Source: Corydoras sp. C115
Taxonomy: Eukaryota; Chordata; Actinopteri; Siluriformes; Callichthyidae
DNA length: 64,000 nucleotides
Assembly (NCBI GenBank): GCA_019802505.1
Contig: JAFMOC010000206.1
Coordinates: 1,729,001 to 1,793,000 of the forward strand
Reading direction: 5' to 3'
The first letter of the stretch is position 1. Each line of letters starts with the position of its first letter. The position numbers and the translations under genes are program-made. The notes beneath the pieces are model-generated. The model was given only the letters and a program-made list of their open reading frames with translations, made no database searches and had not been told where the DNA came from. Below, in pieces: positions 33,909 to 45,663 of the stretch.

Positions 33909-34692
33909 TCATTATTTTCCGCTTCATCCAATTGACTTGATCCATGTTTTTGGACTGTGGGAGGAAACGGGAGAACCCGGAGGAAACCCACGCGGACACG
34001 GGGAGAGCATGAAAACTCCTCCCAGATGATATATATATATATATATTCATTCATTCATTATCTTCCGCTTCATCCTCTATTAGGGTCGCGGGGGGGTTCC
34101 CCATGCCCATCCAGGGGAGAACGTTTCGGGCGCTGGGCAGATACACCCAGGACAGGGCGCCAATCCATCATTGGGCACACACTCACTCACACAGACACAC
34201 TCTATATGGGGCAATTTGGAGAACTCAATTGACTTGATCCATGTTTTTGGACTGTGGGAGGAAAGCGGAGAACCCGGAGGAAACCCACGCGGACACGGGG
34301 AGGACATGGAAACTCCTCCCAGATGATATATATATATTTTCATTCATTCATTATCTTCTGCTTTATCCTCTATTAGGGTCGCTGGGGGGTTCCCCATGCC
34401 CATTCAGGGGAGAACGTTTTGGGCGCTGGGCAGATACACCCAGGACAGGGCGCCAATCTATCGCTGGGCACACACTCACACACACACACACTCACACACA
34501 AACACGGGGCAATTTTGGAGAACTCAATTGACTTGATCCATGTTTTTGGACTGTGGGAGGAAAGCGGAGAACCCGGAGGAAACCCACGCGGACACGGGGA
34601 GAACATGGAAACTTCACCCAGATGGGGATTCGAACCGGGAATCCCTAGTGCTGAGAGGCGAACGTGCTGACCACTAAGCCACCGTGCCGCCA
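33605..34692 (-). repeat. SINE family A pieces and long (AT)n tracts
   Basis: 33605-33730 partial, CA/(TA)n 33733-33905, 33906-34028 internally deleted, 34045-34326, and 34338-34692 full. The join CTCCTCCCAGATGATATAT plus (ATTC)n occurs at both 34015 and 34313, pointing to tandem duplication of a truncated SINE unit. Confidence 0.85.
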
Positions 34693-34789
34693 CTATATAT
34701 ATATATAGTGCCACACATACAGAGAAACGCACATTATGTGGGGCAAATTAGAGCATTCAATTTACACCATTCATCTACCTTTCAGAGGC

Positions 34790-35403
34790 ACTGGGCAACA
34801 CCTACATCTACGTCCTTCATTCCACCTGCTGTAAGGTCCTACAATCAGCATCCCCCTCAGCAACGCACAAACCACTCACGATCCTGACACCCTTTAACCC
34901 TTTAATCCTGTTAGTAATAACTATGTGCAGTCATTTTATTATTTATAATTCAAGTGCCATAATTCATACAAACAATGGGATATGGAAAGGTCTTATCTAA
35001 AATCCGCACAATGCAATGAAATGACTGTAACTGTATCATCGGTATACACATCCATATCGTCAGAAACAGAAAGCCATGGACGGGTCAAAGCAGAGTGGGT
35101 TCTCATACAATAGAACCGACATCAGAAGGCATGCGGGTGACGTTACAGTGGGTGGAAATGACTGCGGCAGCACTCAGGAGTTTTGTTCAGTAATTAGCTG
35201 ATCGACAAAAAGCCGCGAAAAAAAAGCATAAAAGCCGACATCGGAATCTGAAATGACCGTTGTGTGATTGACTGGACGAACGGAATCCACGGAGTTATCA
35301 TTTTGCAGTCTGCTGACGGCCAGTCGCAACAGAATCAGATGGAGCAGATGGACAAGCGAGAAATGGGAACTGCAATTAAATGGAACAACAGTTTTTACCT
35401 GAA
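34790..35403. other. Intron 1 unique sequence
   Basis: Nothing recognised apart from a short old SINE-like stretch at 34735-34770. Confidence 0.5.
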
Positions 35404-36071
35404 TTAGGTGGCTGAGTGTTTAGCATGTTCTCCTACCGGCACTAGGGATTCCTGGAGTTTCCTTGTTCTCCCCGTGTCCGCGTGGGTTTCCTCCGGGTTC
35501 TCCGCTTTCCTCCCACAGTCCAAAAACATGGATCGAGTCAATTCATTCATTCATTATCTCCCGCTTTATCCTCTATTAGGCTCGCGGTGGGGTTCCCCAT
35601 GCCCATCCAGGGGAGAACGTCTCGGGCGCTGGGCAGATACACCCAGGACAGGGCGCCAATCCATCGCTGGGCACACACTCACTCACACAGACACACTCTA
35701 TATGGGGCAATTTGGAGAATTCAATTCGGAGAACTCAATTGACTTGATCCATGTTTTTGGACTGTGGGAGGAAACCGGAGAACCCGGAGGAAACCCACGC
35801 GGACATGGGGAGAACATGGAAACTCCACCCAGATGGGGATTCGAACCGGGAATCCCTAGCGCTGAGAGGCGAACGTGCTGACCACTAAGCCGACGTGCCG
35901 CCATCAAGTCAATTGAATTCTCCAAATTGCCCCATATAGAGTGTGTCTGTGTGAGTGAGTGTGTACCCAGCGAGGGATTGGCGCCCTGTCCTGGGTGTAT
36001 CTGCCCAGTGCCCGAAACGTTCTCCCCTGGATGGGCATGGGGAACCCCACCACGACCCTAATAGAGGATAA
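35404..36071 (+). repeat. SINE family A with a nested minus-strand SINE family A
   Basis: The host copy (35404-35540 and 35903-36071, plus strand) is split by a full minus copy (35541-35902). The target ATC(G/A)AGTCAATT is present on both sides of the insert, a clear nested retroposition. Confidence 0.92.
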
Positions 36072-36240
36072 ATTAGGTTCCCAGACCAGCTGAGAGATAG
36101 AACCCCTCCAGCGTGTCCTAGGTCTTCCTCGGGGTCTCCTTCCAGCTGGACTTGCCCGGAACACCTCCCTAGGGAGGCGCCCAGGAGGCATCCTTACCAG
36201 ATGCCCCAACCACCTCAACTGGCTCCTTTCGATGCGGATA
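36072..36240 (-). pseudogene. LINE 3' fragment (C-terminal RT region)
   Basis: The minus strand encodes RWLGHLVRMPPGRLPREVFR, then ASPAGRRPRGRPRTRW, the post-RT segment of an APE-type LINE. The same module occurs at 37378 on the plus strand. Confidence 0.8.
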
Positions 36241-36309
36241 ATGAGATAATGATAAAGATAATGAGATGTTTTGTGTAAATTGCCCCTATATAGTTTGTGT
36301 GTTCAAGTT

Positions 36310-36665
36310 TATTTATTCATTCATTCATTCATTCATATCTTCCGCTTTATCCTCTATTAGGGTCGCAGGGGGTTCCCCATGCCCATCCAGGGGAGAACGT
36401 TTCGGGCGCTGGGCAGATACACCCAGGACAGGGCGCCAACCCATCGCTGGGCACACACTCACTCACACAGACACACTCTATATGGGGCAATTTGGAGTAG
36501 TTTATTTATATAGCGCTTTTTACAACAGTACATTGTGTGTGTGTGTGTGTGTGAGTGAGTGTGTGTGTGCCCAGCAATGGGTTGGCGCCCTGTCCTGGGA
36601 GTATTGCGCCCAACACATACACAGACACACACCATATAGGGGCAATTTAAAGCACGTGAGAGAAC
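36310..36665 (-). repeat. SINE family A 3' half and diverged pieces
   Basis: 36310-36500 is a minus 3' half. 36530-36665 holds (TG)n and short SINE fragments in mixed orientation. Confidence 0.7.
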
Positions 36666-37155
36666 ATGTGAAGGGTGGACATGCTAAGCACTACTCCATC
36701 TCCATATTTCTTCTTTTTGTTTCCCTTTGCAGCATAATGAATTCGAGTCCCGCTGTCTTGTTCCGGTTCGGACCGCCTGCACGCCAAAAATGATTACGGT
36801 AATGACACTTTTGGACATTAAAAATCCCCTCCTATTTCCACTTCCTGTTTTCCTCCAGCCGCGGGCCGTGTTATGAGGAGAAAAGCCAATCAGAACCGTA
36901 TTAAATCTCAATATCACTCCATCACTCTCGTCATAGATGCCCTCATTACAATTAATGCGCTGCTCACATTTACACTCTCATTAAAGCAGGCAGAAAGTTG
37001 ACAAATAAAAACTTAGTTTCGTTTGAATTTCCGTTTTAATTATCTGAGATACAAATCGAACGTAACGTGAACTTAACGATCGTACTTTTAAACTGAATTT
37101 AATTTTGCTGTTTATTTCTACCCTCAAATGGGCTCACCACCTGTGGGGGGGGGGG
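36666..37155. other. Intron 1 unique sequence
   Basis: Nothing recognised. Confidence 0.5.
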
Positions 37156-37159
37156 TAGT

Positions 37160-37640
37160 AATAGGGGTTCGGTGCAGTGTGGATCGGGCGGTGGCCGGAG
37201 GCGTGGGCCTGGGCGTCGCGATCCTCGGTTGCTGAAATTGGCTTTCGGAACTTGGAACGTCACTTCACTGGCAGGGAAGGAGCCTGAGCTGGTGCGGGAG
37301 GTTGAGAGATACCGGCTAGATATAGTCGGGCTCACCTCAACGCACAGCTTGGGTTCTGGGTCCAATAAAGGAGCCAGTTGAGGTGGTTGGGGCATCTGGT
37401 CAGGATGCCTCCTGGGCGCCTTCCTAGGGAGGTGTTCCAGGCAAGTCCGGCTGGAAGGAGACCCCGGGGAAGACACGCTGGAGGGATCATATCTCTCGGC
37501 TGGTCTGGGAACGCCTCGGGGTTCCCCCAGTCAAGCTGGTGGAGGTGGCTGGGGCGAGGGAGGTCTGGGTCTCCCTACTTTGGTTGCTGCCCCCACGACC
37601 CAAACCCCGGTCAAGCGGAAGATAATGGATGGATGGCTGT
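37160..37640 (+). mobile_element. Internally deleted LINE (endonuclease start joined to 3' end)
   Basis: 37225-37360 encodes KLAFGTWNVTSLAGKEPELV, then REVERYRLDIVGLTSTHSLG, the N-terminus of an APE-type endonuclease. At about 37362-37378 it jumps to RWLGHLVRMPPGRLPREVFQ, the region after the RT, and continues to a 3' end CAAGCGGAAGATAATGGATG. The RT core is missing. Clade not assigned. Confidence 0.85.
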
Positions 37641-37663
37641 TTAGTTCTAGAAATAAAGACGTC

Positions 37664-38535
37664 AATTACAGATGTGGCGGCACGGTGGCTTAGTGGTTTA
37701 GCACGTTCTCCTCTCAGCGCTAGGGATTCCCGGTTCGAATCCCCATCTGGGTGGAGTTTCCATGTTCTCCCCGTTTCCTCCGGGTTCTCCAGTTTCCTCC
37801 CACAGTCCAAAAACGTGGATCAAGTCAATTCATTCATTCATTATCTTCCGCTTTATCCACTATTAGGGTCGCGGGGGGGTTCCCCATGCCCATCCAGGGG
37901 AGAACGTCTCGGGCGCTGTGCAAATAGACCCAGGACAGGGTGCCAATCCATCGCTGGGCACAAACACACTCACACAGACACACTCTATATGGGGCAATTT
38001 GGAGAACTCAATTGACTTGATCGCGGCACGGTGGCTTAGTGGTTGGCACGTTCTCCTCTTAGCGCTAGGGATTCCCAGTTCGAATCCCCATCTGGGTGGA
38101 GTTTCCATGTTCTCCATGTTCTTCCTCCGGGTTCTCCGGTTTCCTCCCACAGTCCAAAAACATGGATCAAGTCAATTCATTCATTCATTATCTCCTGCTT
38201 TATCCTCTATTAGGGTCGCGGTGAGGTTCCCCATGCCCATCCAGGGGAGAACGTTTCGGGCGTTGGGCAGATAGACCCAGGACAGGGCGCCAATCCATCG
38301 CTGGGCACACACTCACACACAGACACACTCTATATGGGGCAATTTGGAGAACTCAATTGACTTGATCCATGTTTTTGGACTGTGGAAGGAAACCGGAGAA
38401 CCCGGAGGAAACCCACGCGGACACGGGGAGAACATGGAAACGCTAAACCACTAAGCCACATGGAGAACCCCCCCGCGACCCTAATAAAGGATAAAGCGGA
38501 AGATAATGAATGAATGAATGAATGAATTACAGATG
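37664..38535. repeat. Composite inverted SINE family A array inside one target duplication
   Basis: AATTACAGATG flanks the block at 37664-37674 and 38525-38535. Inside: plus head half (37676-37829), minus piece (37830-38023), plus head half (38024-38176), minus piece (38177-about 38455), plus tail (38461-38524). Both plus halves stop at GATCAAGTCAATT and join CATTCATTCATTATC. Confidence 0.9.
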
Positions 38536-38868
38536 CTGGCATAATGGTTAGCATGTTCTCCTTTCAGCGCTGTGGATCCAGGTTCGAATCCCCATCTGGG
38601 TGGAGGTTTCAAGTTCTCCCCGTGTCCATGTGAGTTCATCCGGGTTCTCCGATTTCCTCCCACAGTCCAAAACATGGATTTAAGGTGTATTAAATGCTCT
38701 AAATTGCCTCATATAGAGTGTGTGTGTCTGAGTGAGTGTGTGCCCAGCGAATGATTGGCACCCTGTCCTGGGTGTATCTGCCCAGCGCCCGAAACGTTCT
38801 CCCCTGGATGGGCATGGGGAACCCCCCCGACCCTGATAGGAGAGGATTAAGTGGACGAGAATGAATGA
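38536..38868 (+). repeat. SINE family A, older copy
   Basis: Diverged head GCTGGCATAATGGTTAGCAT and the older TTTAAGGTGTATTAAATGCT middle. Confidence 0.8.
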
Positions 38869-39494
38869 ATTGCTGAATAAACTTCGTTAACCAGCTTTTT
38901 TTTTCCAGCTGCGCTGAAAGATGCCTCCCTTTTAATTATAGATTAACGTCGAGTGCACTTTGCATTCCCTCGGGTGTTTGTTCATCCTGCTTTGGAAATT
39001 GTCTGAGCTTGCTTGTATTAATTAATTCATTAGCGTTTTGTTACTTAATGGCAGCTATGTTTGCCCTTCTGTGTGTTTAAGCTCTCCTCATATCCCGTGT
39101 TACTGTTTAATCGTTGTTAGAAGTTGTTATTTCATCCTTTTACCTCTCTGTATGTCTCTGTATGTCTCCAGCTCTGTGAGAACTGTTTAATAACGGTCCT
39201 TTTTCGGTTCCGGCGTGACTCCCACAGTGCACAAAGCGCCATGGTTGGCTGAGTTTGCCGGGAAAGGACATACGGCCGCTCGCGCAGAGCCCTGACCTCA
39301 ACCTCATTAAACAGTTTGGGATGAACTGGAATGAAGATTGGGAGTCGGGGCCTTTCATCTAACATCAGAAACTGAACTCACAAATGGGTTCCTGGATAAA
39401 TGAGCAAGAAATCCTACCGACACACTTTAATACTTTGTCGAAAGCTTCCCAGGAACAGTGGAGCCTATTATATCTGCGGAGGAGAAGCAAGACG
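38869..39494. other. Intron 1 sequence with a possible old transposon remnant
   Basis: Short DNA-transposon-like phrases (CCTGACCTCAACCTCATTAA) near 39290-39320 suggest a decayed Tc1/mariner transposase; no intact frame. Confidence 0.35.
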
Positions 39495-39560
39495 TCAGAA
39501 AAGCTTTTAATAAAGCAATAAGGTACGAAAGCTTGTGTATTATTGTGAGTAAATCACAGG
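39495..39560 (+). repeat. Fold-back family F, arm only
   Basis: TAATAAAGCAATAAGGTACG, then TTGTGTATTATTGTGAGTAA matches the arm of copies 1 and 5. Confidence 0.5.
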
Positions 39561-39564
39561 AAAG

Positions 39565-40867
39565 GCGGCACGGTGGCTTAGTGGTCGGCACGTTCTCCTC
39601 TCAGCGCTAGGGATTCCCTGTTCGAATCCCCATCTGGGTGGAGTTTCCATGTTCTCCCCGTGTCTGCGTGGGTTTCCTCCGGGTTCTCCGGTTTCCTCCC
39701 ACAGTCCAAAAACATGGATCAAGTCAATTGAGTATAGTGTGTGTGTGAGTGAGGGTGTGTCCAGCGATAGATTGGCGCCCTGTCCTGGGTGTATCTGCCC
39801 AGCGCTCGAAACGTTCTCCCCTGGATGGGCATGGGGAACCCCCCCCGCGACCCTAATAGAGGATAAAGCGGAAGATAATGAATGAATGAATGAATGAATG
39901 AATCACAGGAAAAATGTGTTCTTTTAGGGTGGGGGGGGGGGGGGGGTTCCCCATACCCATCCAGGGGAGAACATTTCGGGCGCTGGGCAGATAGACCCAG
40001 GACAGGGCGCCAATCCATCGCTGGACACACACTCACTCAAACAGACACACTCTATATGGGGCAATTTGGAGAACTCAATTGACTTGATCCATGTTTTTGG
40101 ACTGTGGGAGGAAAGCGGAGAACCCGGAGGAAACCCACGCGGACACGGGGAGGACATGGAAACTCCACCCAGATGGGGATTCGAACCGGGAATCCCTAGC
40201 GCCGAGAGGAGAACGTGCCGACCACTAAGCCACCATGCCACCTGCAATAAAACATATGATACACCCAGGACAGGGCGCCAATCCATCGCTGGACACACAC
40301 TCGCTCACACAGACACACTCTATATGGGGCAATTTGGAGAACTCAATTGACTTGCTCCATGTTTTTGGACTGTGGGAGGAAACCGGAGAACCCTGAGGAA
40401 ACCCACGCGGACAAGGGGAGAACATGGAAACTCCACCCAGATGGGGATTTGAACCGGGAATCCCTAGCGCTGAGAGGAGAACGTGCTGACCACTAAGCCA
40501 CCGTGCACCCTCCTTGAAAATTCATTCATTCATTATCTTCCGCTTTATCCTATATTAGGGTCATGGGGGGGTTCCCCATGCCCATCCAGGGGAGAACGTT
40601 TCGGGCGCTGGGCAGATACACCCAGGACAGGGCGCCAATCCATCGCTGGACACACCCTCACTCAAACAGACACACTCTATATGGGGCAATTTGGAGAATT
40701 CAATTGACTTGATCCATGTTTTTGGACTGTGGGAGGAAAGCGGAGAACCCGGAGGAAACCCACGCGGACACGGGGAGCACATGGAAACTCCACCCAGATG
40801 GGGATTCGAACCGGGAATCCCTAGCGCCGAGAGGAGAACGTGCCGACCACTAAGCCACCGTGCCGCC
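39565..40867. repeat. Four SINE family A copies, one plus and three minus
   Basis: 39565-39902 plus (middle deleted at TTGAGTATAGTGTGTG). 39943-40242 minus, tail replaced by poly-G. 40259-40506 minus, starts at ACACCCAGGACAG. 40520-40867 minus, full. Confidence 0.88.
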
Positions 40868-40989
40868 CTGAAAGAGGTGTTCTTAGTTCTTGCCCCTATA
40901 TAGTATGTACTGTATCTGTGTGGATGTATCTGCTCAGCGGGCATGGTGAACCCCCCAGCGACCCTAATTAGTAATTAATGGGAAGATAA

Positions 40990-41755
40990 TGAGATGAGAT
41001 AATTATTAGTCGTGGTGTTAGTAGTAGGAGGAGTGTAGTCTCTCAGTATCTGTCAGGTGAAGCTTTTTACAGCCGAGAGTTAATATCAGAACCATAAAAG
41101 CTGAAAGATCTTCTGTTTCACAGCTGATTAATTACAGTCTGCAGTGCATCAGAGTGAAAGCTTCCTGTAAACGATGCTGTTACTGTAATGTGTCCGAAGG
41201 CACTTATTGAAGGCGCCGCTAGAACCCCATTTACCCAGCTAATTAAGCAACTGCTTAAATATTCTGCTTCGGTCCTGCTGTTTCAATACCAGTTGGTTCT
41301 ACCTTCTTATGGGTATTAATTAATCTTGCTTTTTTTTTTCCACAGGACGGCAGTATACAGAACTATAATTAGTCTTGAGACGGTCGGTCGTGTGTGATGG
41401 GTGTGATTTGCACTGCACACTCATTGCAGCAGTCCTCGGTTTGAACATGGGGGCTGGGAGGAGGCAGGACGCACCTTTTTATAGAACCCTGCAGCTGGGT
41501 TGATTAAAGGAAGCGGTTGGCATGCTGGAGATCTTGAGGAAAAATGAACGCAACTCTGGACAGTGAGAAACGTTGACATTGCAGGAGCTTGTAAAACGTG
41601 TGTGATGTAATGTGTGTAAAGCTAAGTATGAAATATTGACCTTTTTTTGGCCAGGCAGTGTATTTAGTCTTTAAATATTATATTACTAAATATTATATTA
41701 TTAAATATTATTATTATTATATTATTAAATATTATATTACTGACAAAAATTAATA
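40990..41755. other. Intron 1 unique sequence
   Basis: Includes an (ATT)n-rich tract at 41665-41740; nothing else recognised. Confidence 0.5.
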
Positions 41756-42413
41756 GGCTTAGTGGTTAGCACGTTCGCCTCTCAGCACTAGGGATTCCCG
41801 GTTCGAATCCCCATCTGGGTGGAGTTTCCATGTTCTCCCCGTGTCTGCGTGGGTTTCCTCCGGGTTCTCCGCTTTCCTCCCACAGTCCAAAAACATGGAT
41901 CAAGTCAATTGAGTTCTCCAAATTGCCCCATATAGAGTGTGTCTGTGTGAGTGAGTGTGTGCCCAGCGATGGATTGGCGCCCTGTCCTGGGTGTATCTGC
42001 CCAGCGCCCGAAACGTTCTCCCCTGGATGGGCATGGGGAACCCCACCGCGACCCTACTAGAGGATAAAGCGGGAGATAATGAATGAATGAATGAATGAAT
42101 ATATATAACTGACAAAAATCAATATGCGGCACGGTGGCTTAGTGGTTAGCACGTTCTCCTCTCAGCGCTAGGGATTCCCGGTTCGAATCCCCATCTGGGT
42201 GGAGTTTCCATGTTCTCCCCGTGTCCTTGTGGGTTTCCTCCGGGTTCTCCTCTTTCCTCCCTCATTCCAAAAACATGGATCAAGTCAATTGAATTCTCCA
42301 AATTGCCCCATATAGAGTGTGTCTGTGTGAGTGAGTGAGTGTGTGCCCAGCGATGGATTGCCCCCCTGTCCTGGGTCTATCTGCCCAGCGCCCGAGACGT
42401 TCTCCCCTGGATT
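41741..42413 (+). repeat. Two SINE family A copies; first with target duplication
   Basis: ACTGACAAAAAT.AATA flanks 41756-42106. The second (42125-42413) starts at the duplicated flank and stops at CCCCTGGATTTTTT. Confidence 0.9.
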
Positions 42414-43256
42414 TTTTCCACTTCAAAGGAAAAACCTAAAAAACCCCTAAAAACCTAAAAATTAGGATGATTTTATTTGACAAAAGGCTATATATATAAC
42501 GAAAACAAAGCCATTTCATGTAAAAACTAATGCTTAGCAGCAGCCATGGGCGCCCCCATGTGGTCAAAATGGTACATTCGACTATGAGGTTCATAGTCGA
42601 CTACGGTTCTCCGAATCGAATCGTCGAATCAGCGAATATTGCAGCTCACCCCTAGTATACACCATTACTTACAGATGAGGCATGATGTTCTGGGATCATT
42701 AGGTCGCAGCACATTATGAGATTTTAGTAGCTGAATTGAAATGCCATATAAAGCTGAAGGTGCATCGTTAAAGGTGACCCCCCATTTCAGCCCCCCCTTC
42801 ACACACGTGCACTCTGCTTAATAAATAATAATAATGGCAGTGATAAGGGTGCCCTTTCATATAAAGCTCAATCTCAGCATGGTGACACGACATCAATCTC
42901 TGGTATGACGGATCCCACCTCACTCTTGTGGAAATTTGCCTGGCTTTTAAATAATCTGAATGTAAGTAAGCAGAGCAGAGATGAAGGATTGCACCTTGGC
43001 CGAACTCCCATGAGTGCTGTTAGCACATTACCGAACCCCCCGCAGCAGAAAGCTTAAATGGATTTAATAATGGCACGTTAATGGCCTCGGAATGTCGAAT
43101 GTGTTGGAGTTGGATATCAGTGAGCGATGTAATTATTAGTGCATGTGACAATTCCCTTCATTACGCTAACCCTACTATACAAAAACCCAGGTTTACACAC
43201 TGATGATCGCTCAGGGTTTGCTTTTTTTCTGCCATCACATTAAGATCACCGTATAT
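42414..43256. other. Intron 1 unique sequence
   Basis: Contains a short imperfect palindrome around ACTATGAGGTTCATAGTCGA (about 42579) reminiscent of hAT-type termini. No transposase. Confidence 0.4.
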
Positions 43257-43602
43257 ATCCATCCATTATCTTCCGCTTTATCCACAATTAGGGTTGCCGG
43301 GGGGTTCCCCATGCCCATCCAGGGGAGAACGTTTAGGGCGCTGGGCAGATACACCCAGGACAGGGCGCCAATCCATCGCTGGGCACACACTCACTCACAC
43401 AGACACACACTATATGGGGCAATTTGGAGAACTCAATTGACTTGATCCATGTGTTTGGACTGTGGGAGGAAACCGGAGAACCCGGAGGAAACCCATGCGG
43501 AAACTCCACCCAGATTGGGATTCCAATCTGGAATTGTTGGAGAACATGCAAACTGCTGAGAAGAGAACATGCAAACCACTAAGCCGCCGTGCCACCGTCA
43601 CA

Positions 43603-43674
<72 letters not shown>

Positions 43675-44033
43675 GGCGGCACGGTGGCTTAGTGGTTTGC
43701 ATGTTCTCCTCTCAGCGCTAGGGATTCCCGGTTCGAATCCCCATCTGGGTGGAGTTTCCATGTCCTCCCCGTGTCCGCGTGGGCTTCCTCCGGGTTCTCC
43801 GGTTTCCTCCCACAGTCCAAAAACATGGATCAAGTCAATTGAGTTCTCCAAATTGCCCCATATAGAGTGTGTCTGTGTGAGTGAGTGTGTGCCCAGCGAT
43901 GGATTGGCGCCCTGTCCTGGGTGTATCTGCCCAGCGCCCAAAACGTTCTCCCCTGGATGGGCATGGGGAACACCCCTCCCCCCCCCCCAGCGACCCTAAT
44001 ATAGGATAAAGCGGAAGATAATGAATGAATGAA
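43257..44033. repeat. SINE A (minus), (AT)n, SINE A (plus)
   Basis: 43257-43597 minus (head diverged with GAATTGTTGGAGAACATGC), (TA)n 43604-43671, and 43677-44033 plus. The inverted pair flanks a 68-bp AT tract and could extrude as a hairpin. Confidence 0.9.
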
Positions 44034-44062
44034 TATATATATATATATTTGTACAGTATACA

Positions 44063-44170
44063 TAATCACTCACTGGCCATTTTATTAGGTACACTTTCTC
44101 AGTTCTACACTCACTGCCTGTTCCACTAATCATATAGATACTCTTTACAGTTCTATAATTACATTCTCTA
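44063..44170 (+). repeat. Palindrome family P, terminal arm
   Basis: CACTCACTGGCCATTTTATT, then AGGTACACTTTCTC is the terminal sequence of the element, followed by a diverged arm. Confidence 0.65.
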
Positions 44171-45663
44171 GAATCAGAATCATTTATTCATTAAAATGCA
44201 TGCCCTCTTGTACCTTATTTCTTTAATATGGCCCAAATGCAGATTACGGCTAAGGAAAATCATGCCTCCAAACATCTAGAACTAATCTGTGACCCAGGAG
44301 CAGCCCACCCAAGAGCATTAATCAACGATGACATTGAAAAATCTGGAACTGCACATGCCATTTCTTCTTTTTTTGTGTTTCATAGAGTTTCCAAAGTCTT
44401 GCAAACATAAACAAGCCATTTCCTCTCTCTCCCCTGTTTAGTACACAGTGTATATGGTCTGAACATAGATTTGGTCAAGACATTTTGGCCAAAACGTTGA
44501 TTAAAGGGTACAGATTCGTCTCCTGTTTGGCACTAGGGGATCAGTCTATTAGTCTATTTGATAATGCTGGCCTCTAGTGGTCGCGACTGGTAACGTACCA
44601 CCTTATAATCCCTTTAAGAGCATTTGGGGAAACTGCTGTCTCATTGTAGATACTTATTCATCATTTCGGCATGACGTATTTTCCCTCAGATTACGTCGAA
44701 CGCTTTGCCGTCCCCCTCAGATTGAGTTAGAGATTTTGGATCCTGCTTCCCGTCAGCGAAGGCTCAGGAATGCTGATCAAATGGGCTCTGCGTTCTCAAA
44801 TCCCTCCTGCCGTCGTCTCTACGGGGAAAGTGCATTGGGCCTGTATCAGTAAATAACAGCTGCCGGTCCCCCCTCACCGCATCCACCCAAGCCTTGATTT
44901 TGGCATCCTGAGCAAGACCTGCAGAGTGAAACCTATCAGAAGCAAACAGGATGGGGCCGCCGCTCGGAGAGCTGCCCCGCCGCCCCGCCCGTCCCTGCAG
45001 TCACTCCGACAGGGACACATTGAAGAGGACGAGGATGGGGGATCGCCTTGATGAAATGACCCCCGTAGATGAGACGTTCATTAAGGGCGCTGATCGTTAG
45101 AGCTGTGTATCTTTAGGAGAAGCAGACAGGTGCAGGTGGTGCGGGTTCTCCTGTGTGATGCTATGTGCTTTGCCCCTGTCAAGCTGTAGATCCCAATTAG
45201 CTCGCCGGCAGCGCAGGAGCGGGCTTAGATGTTTAGGAACCGTGCACGCGTCACAGCTGAGCTCGGATATCCCTCCTCGTCTGCGCTTGGGCATCAAAGC
45301 TGTCTCCTCAGCCTTTGCACACCCACGACGCGGAACTACATCTCCATCGGATGGATGTGCAGATTTCAGAGCTTGTTTCCAAACCAGCGGCGGCGGAGAT
45401 GAACGAGCAGAGAGCCTGGACCTTCAAACAGGAGGACCATATCCTTGTGCTCATGTGGTGCATAAAGACAAGTATAGCATTTCATCCGAATCAGATACAG
45501 CGGATGTCTTTGCTTTTAGAGAACATATATCTATAATCTATTATCCATAAACTGTAACTTAATCTGGCAGCATGATGATGAAGATCAACCAACGCTTGAG
45601 AAATGATGATTTCTACTGTCCAGTTCTGAAATTGGAACGCAAGGTTTTAACTATCTCATAATT
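44171..45663. other. Intron 1 unique block, about 1.5 kb
   Basis: Longest repeat-poor, GC-richer stretch in the intron (notably 44800-45420). No exon recognised. A candidate for conserved noncoding or regulatory DNA. Confidence 0.4.

Noticed and set aside
44228..44410. 60-codon plus-strand ORF starting MAQMQITAKENHASKHLEL
   Set aside because: No splice-site context, no family resemblance, and length expected by chance in this much sequence.
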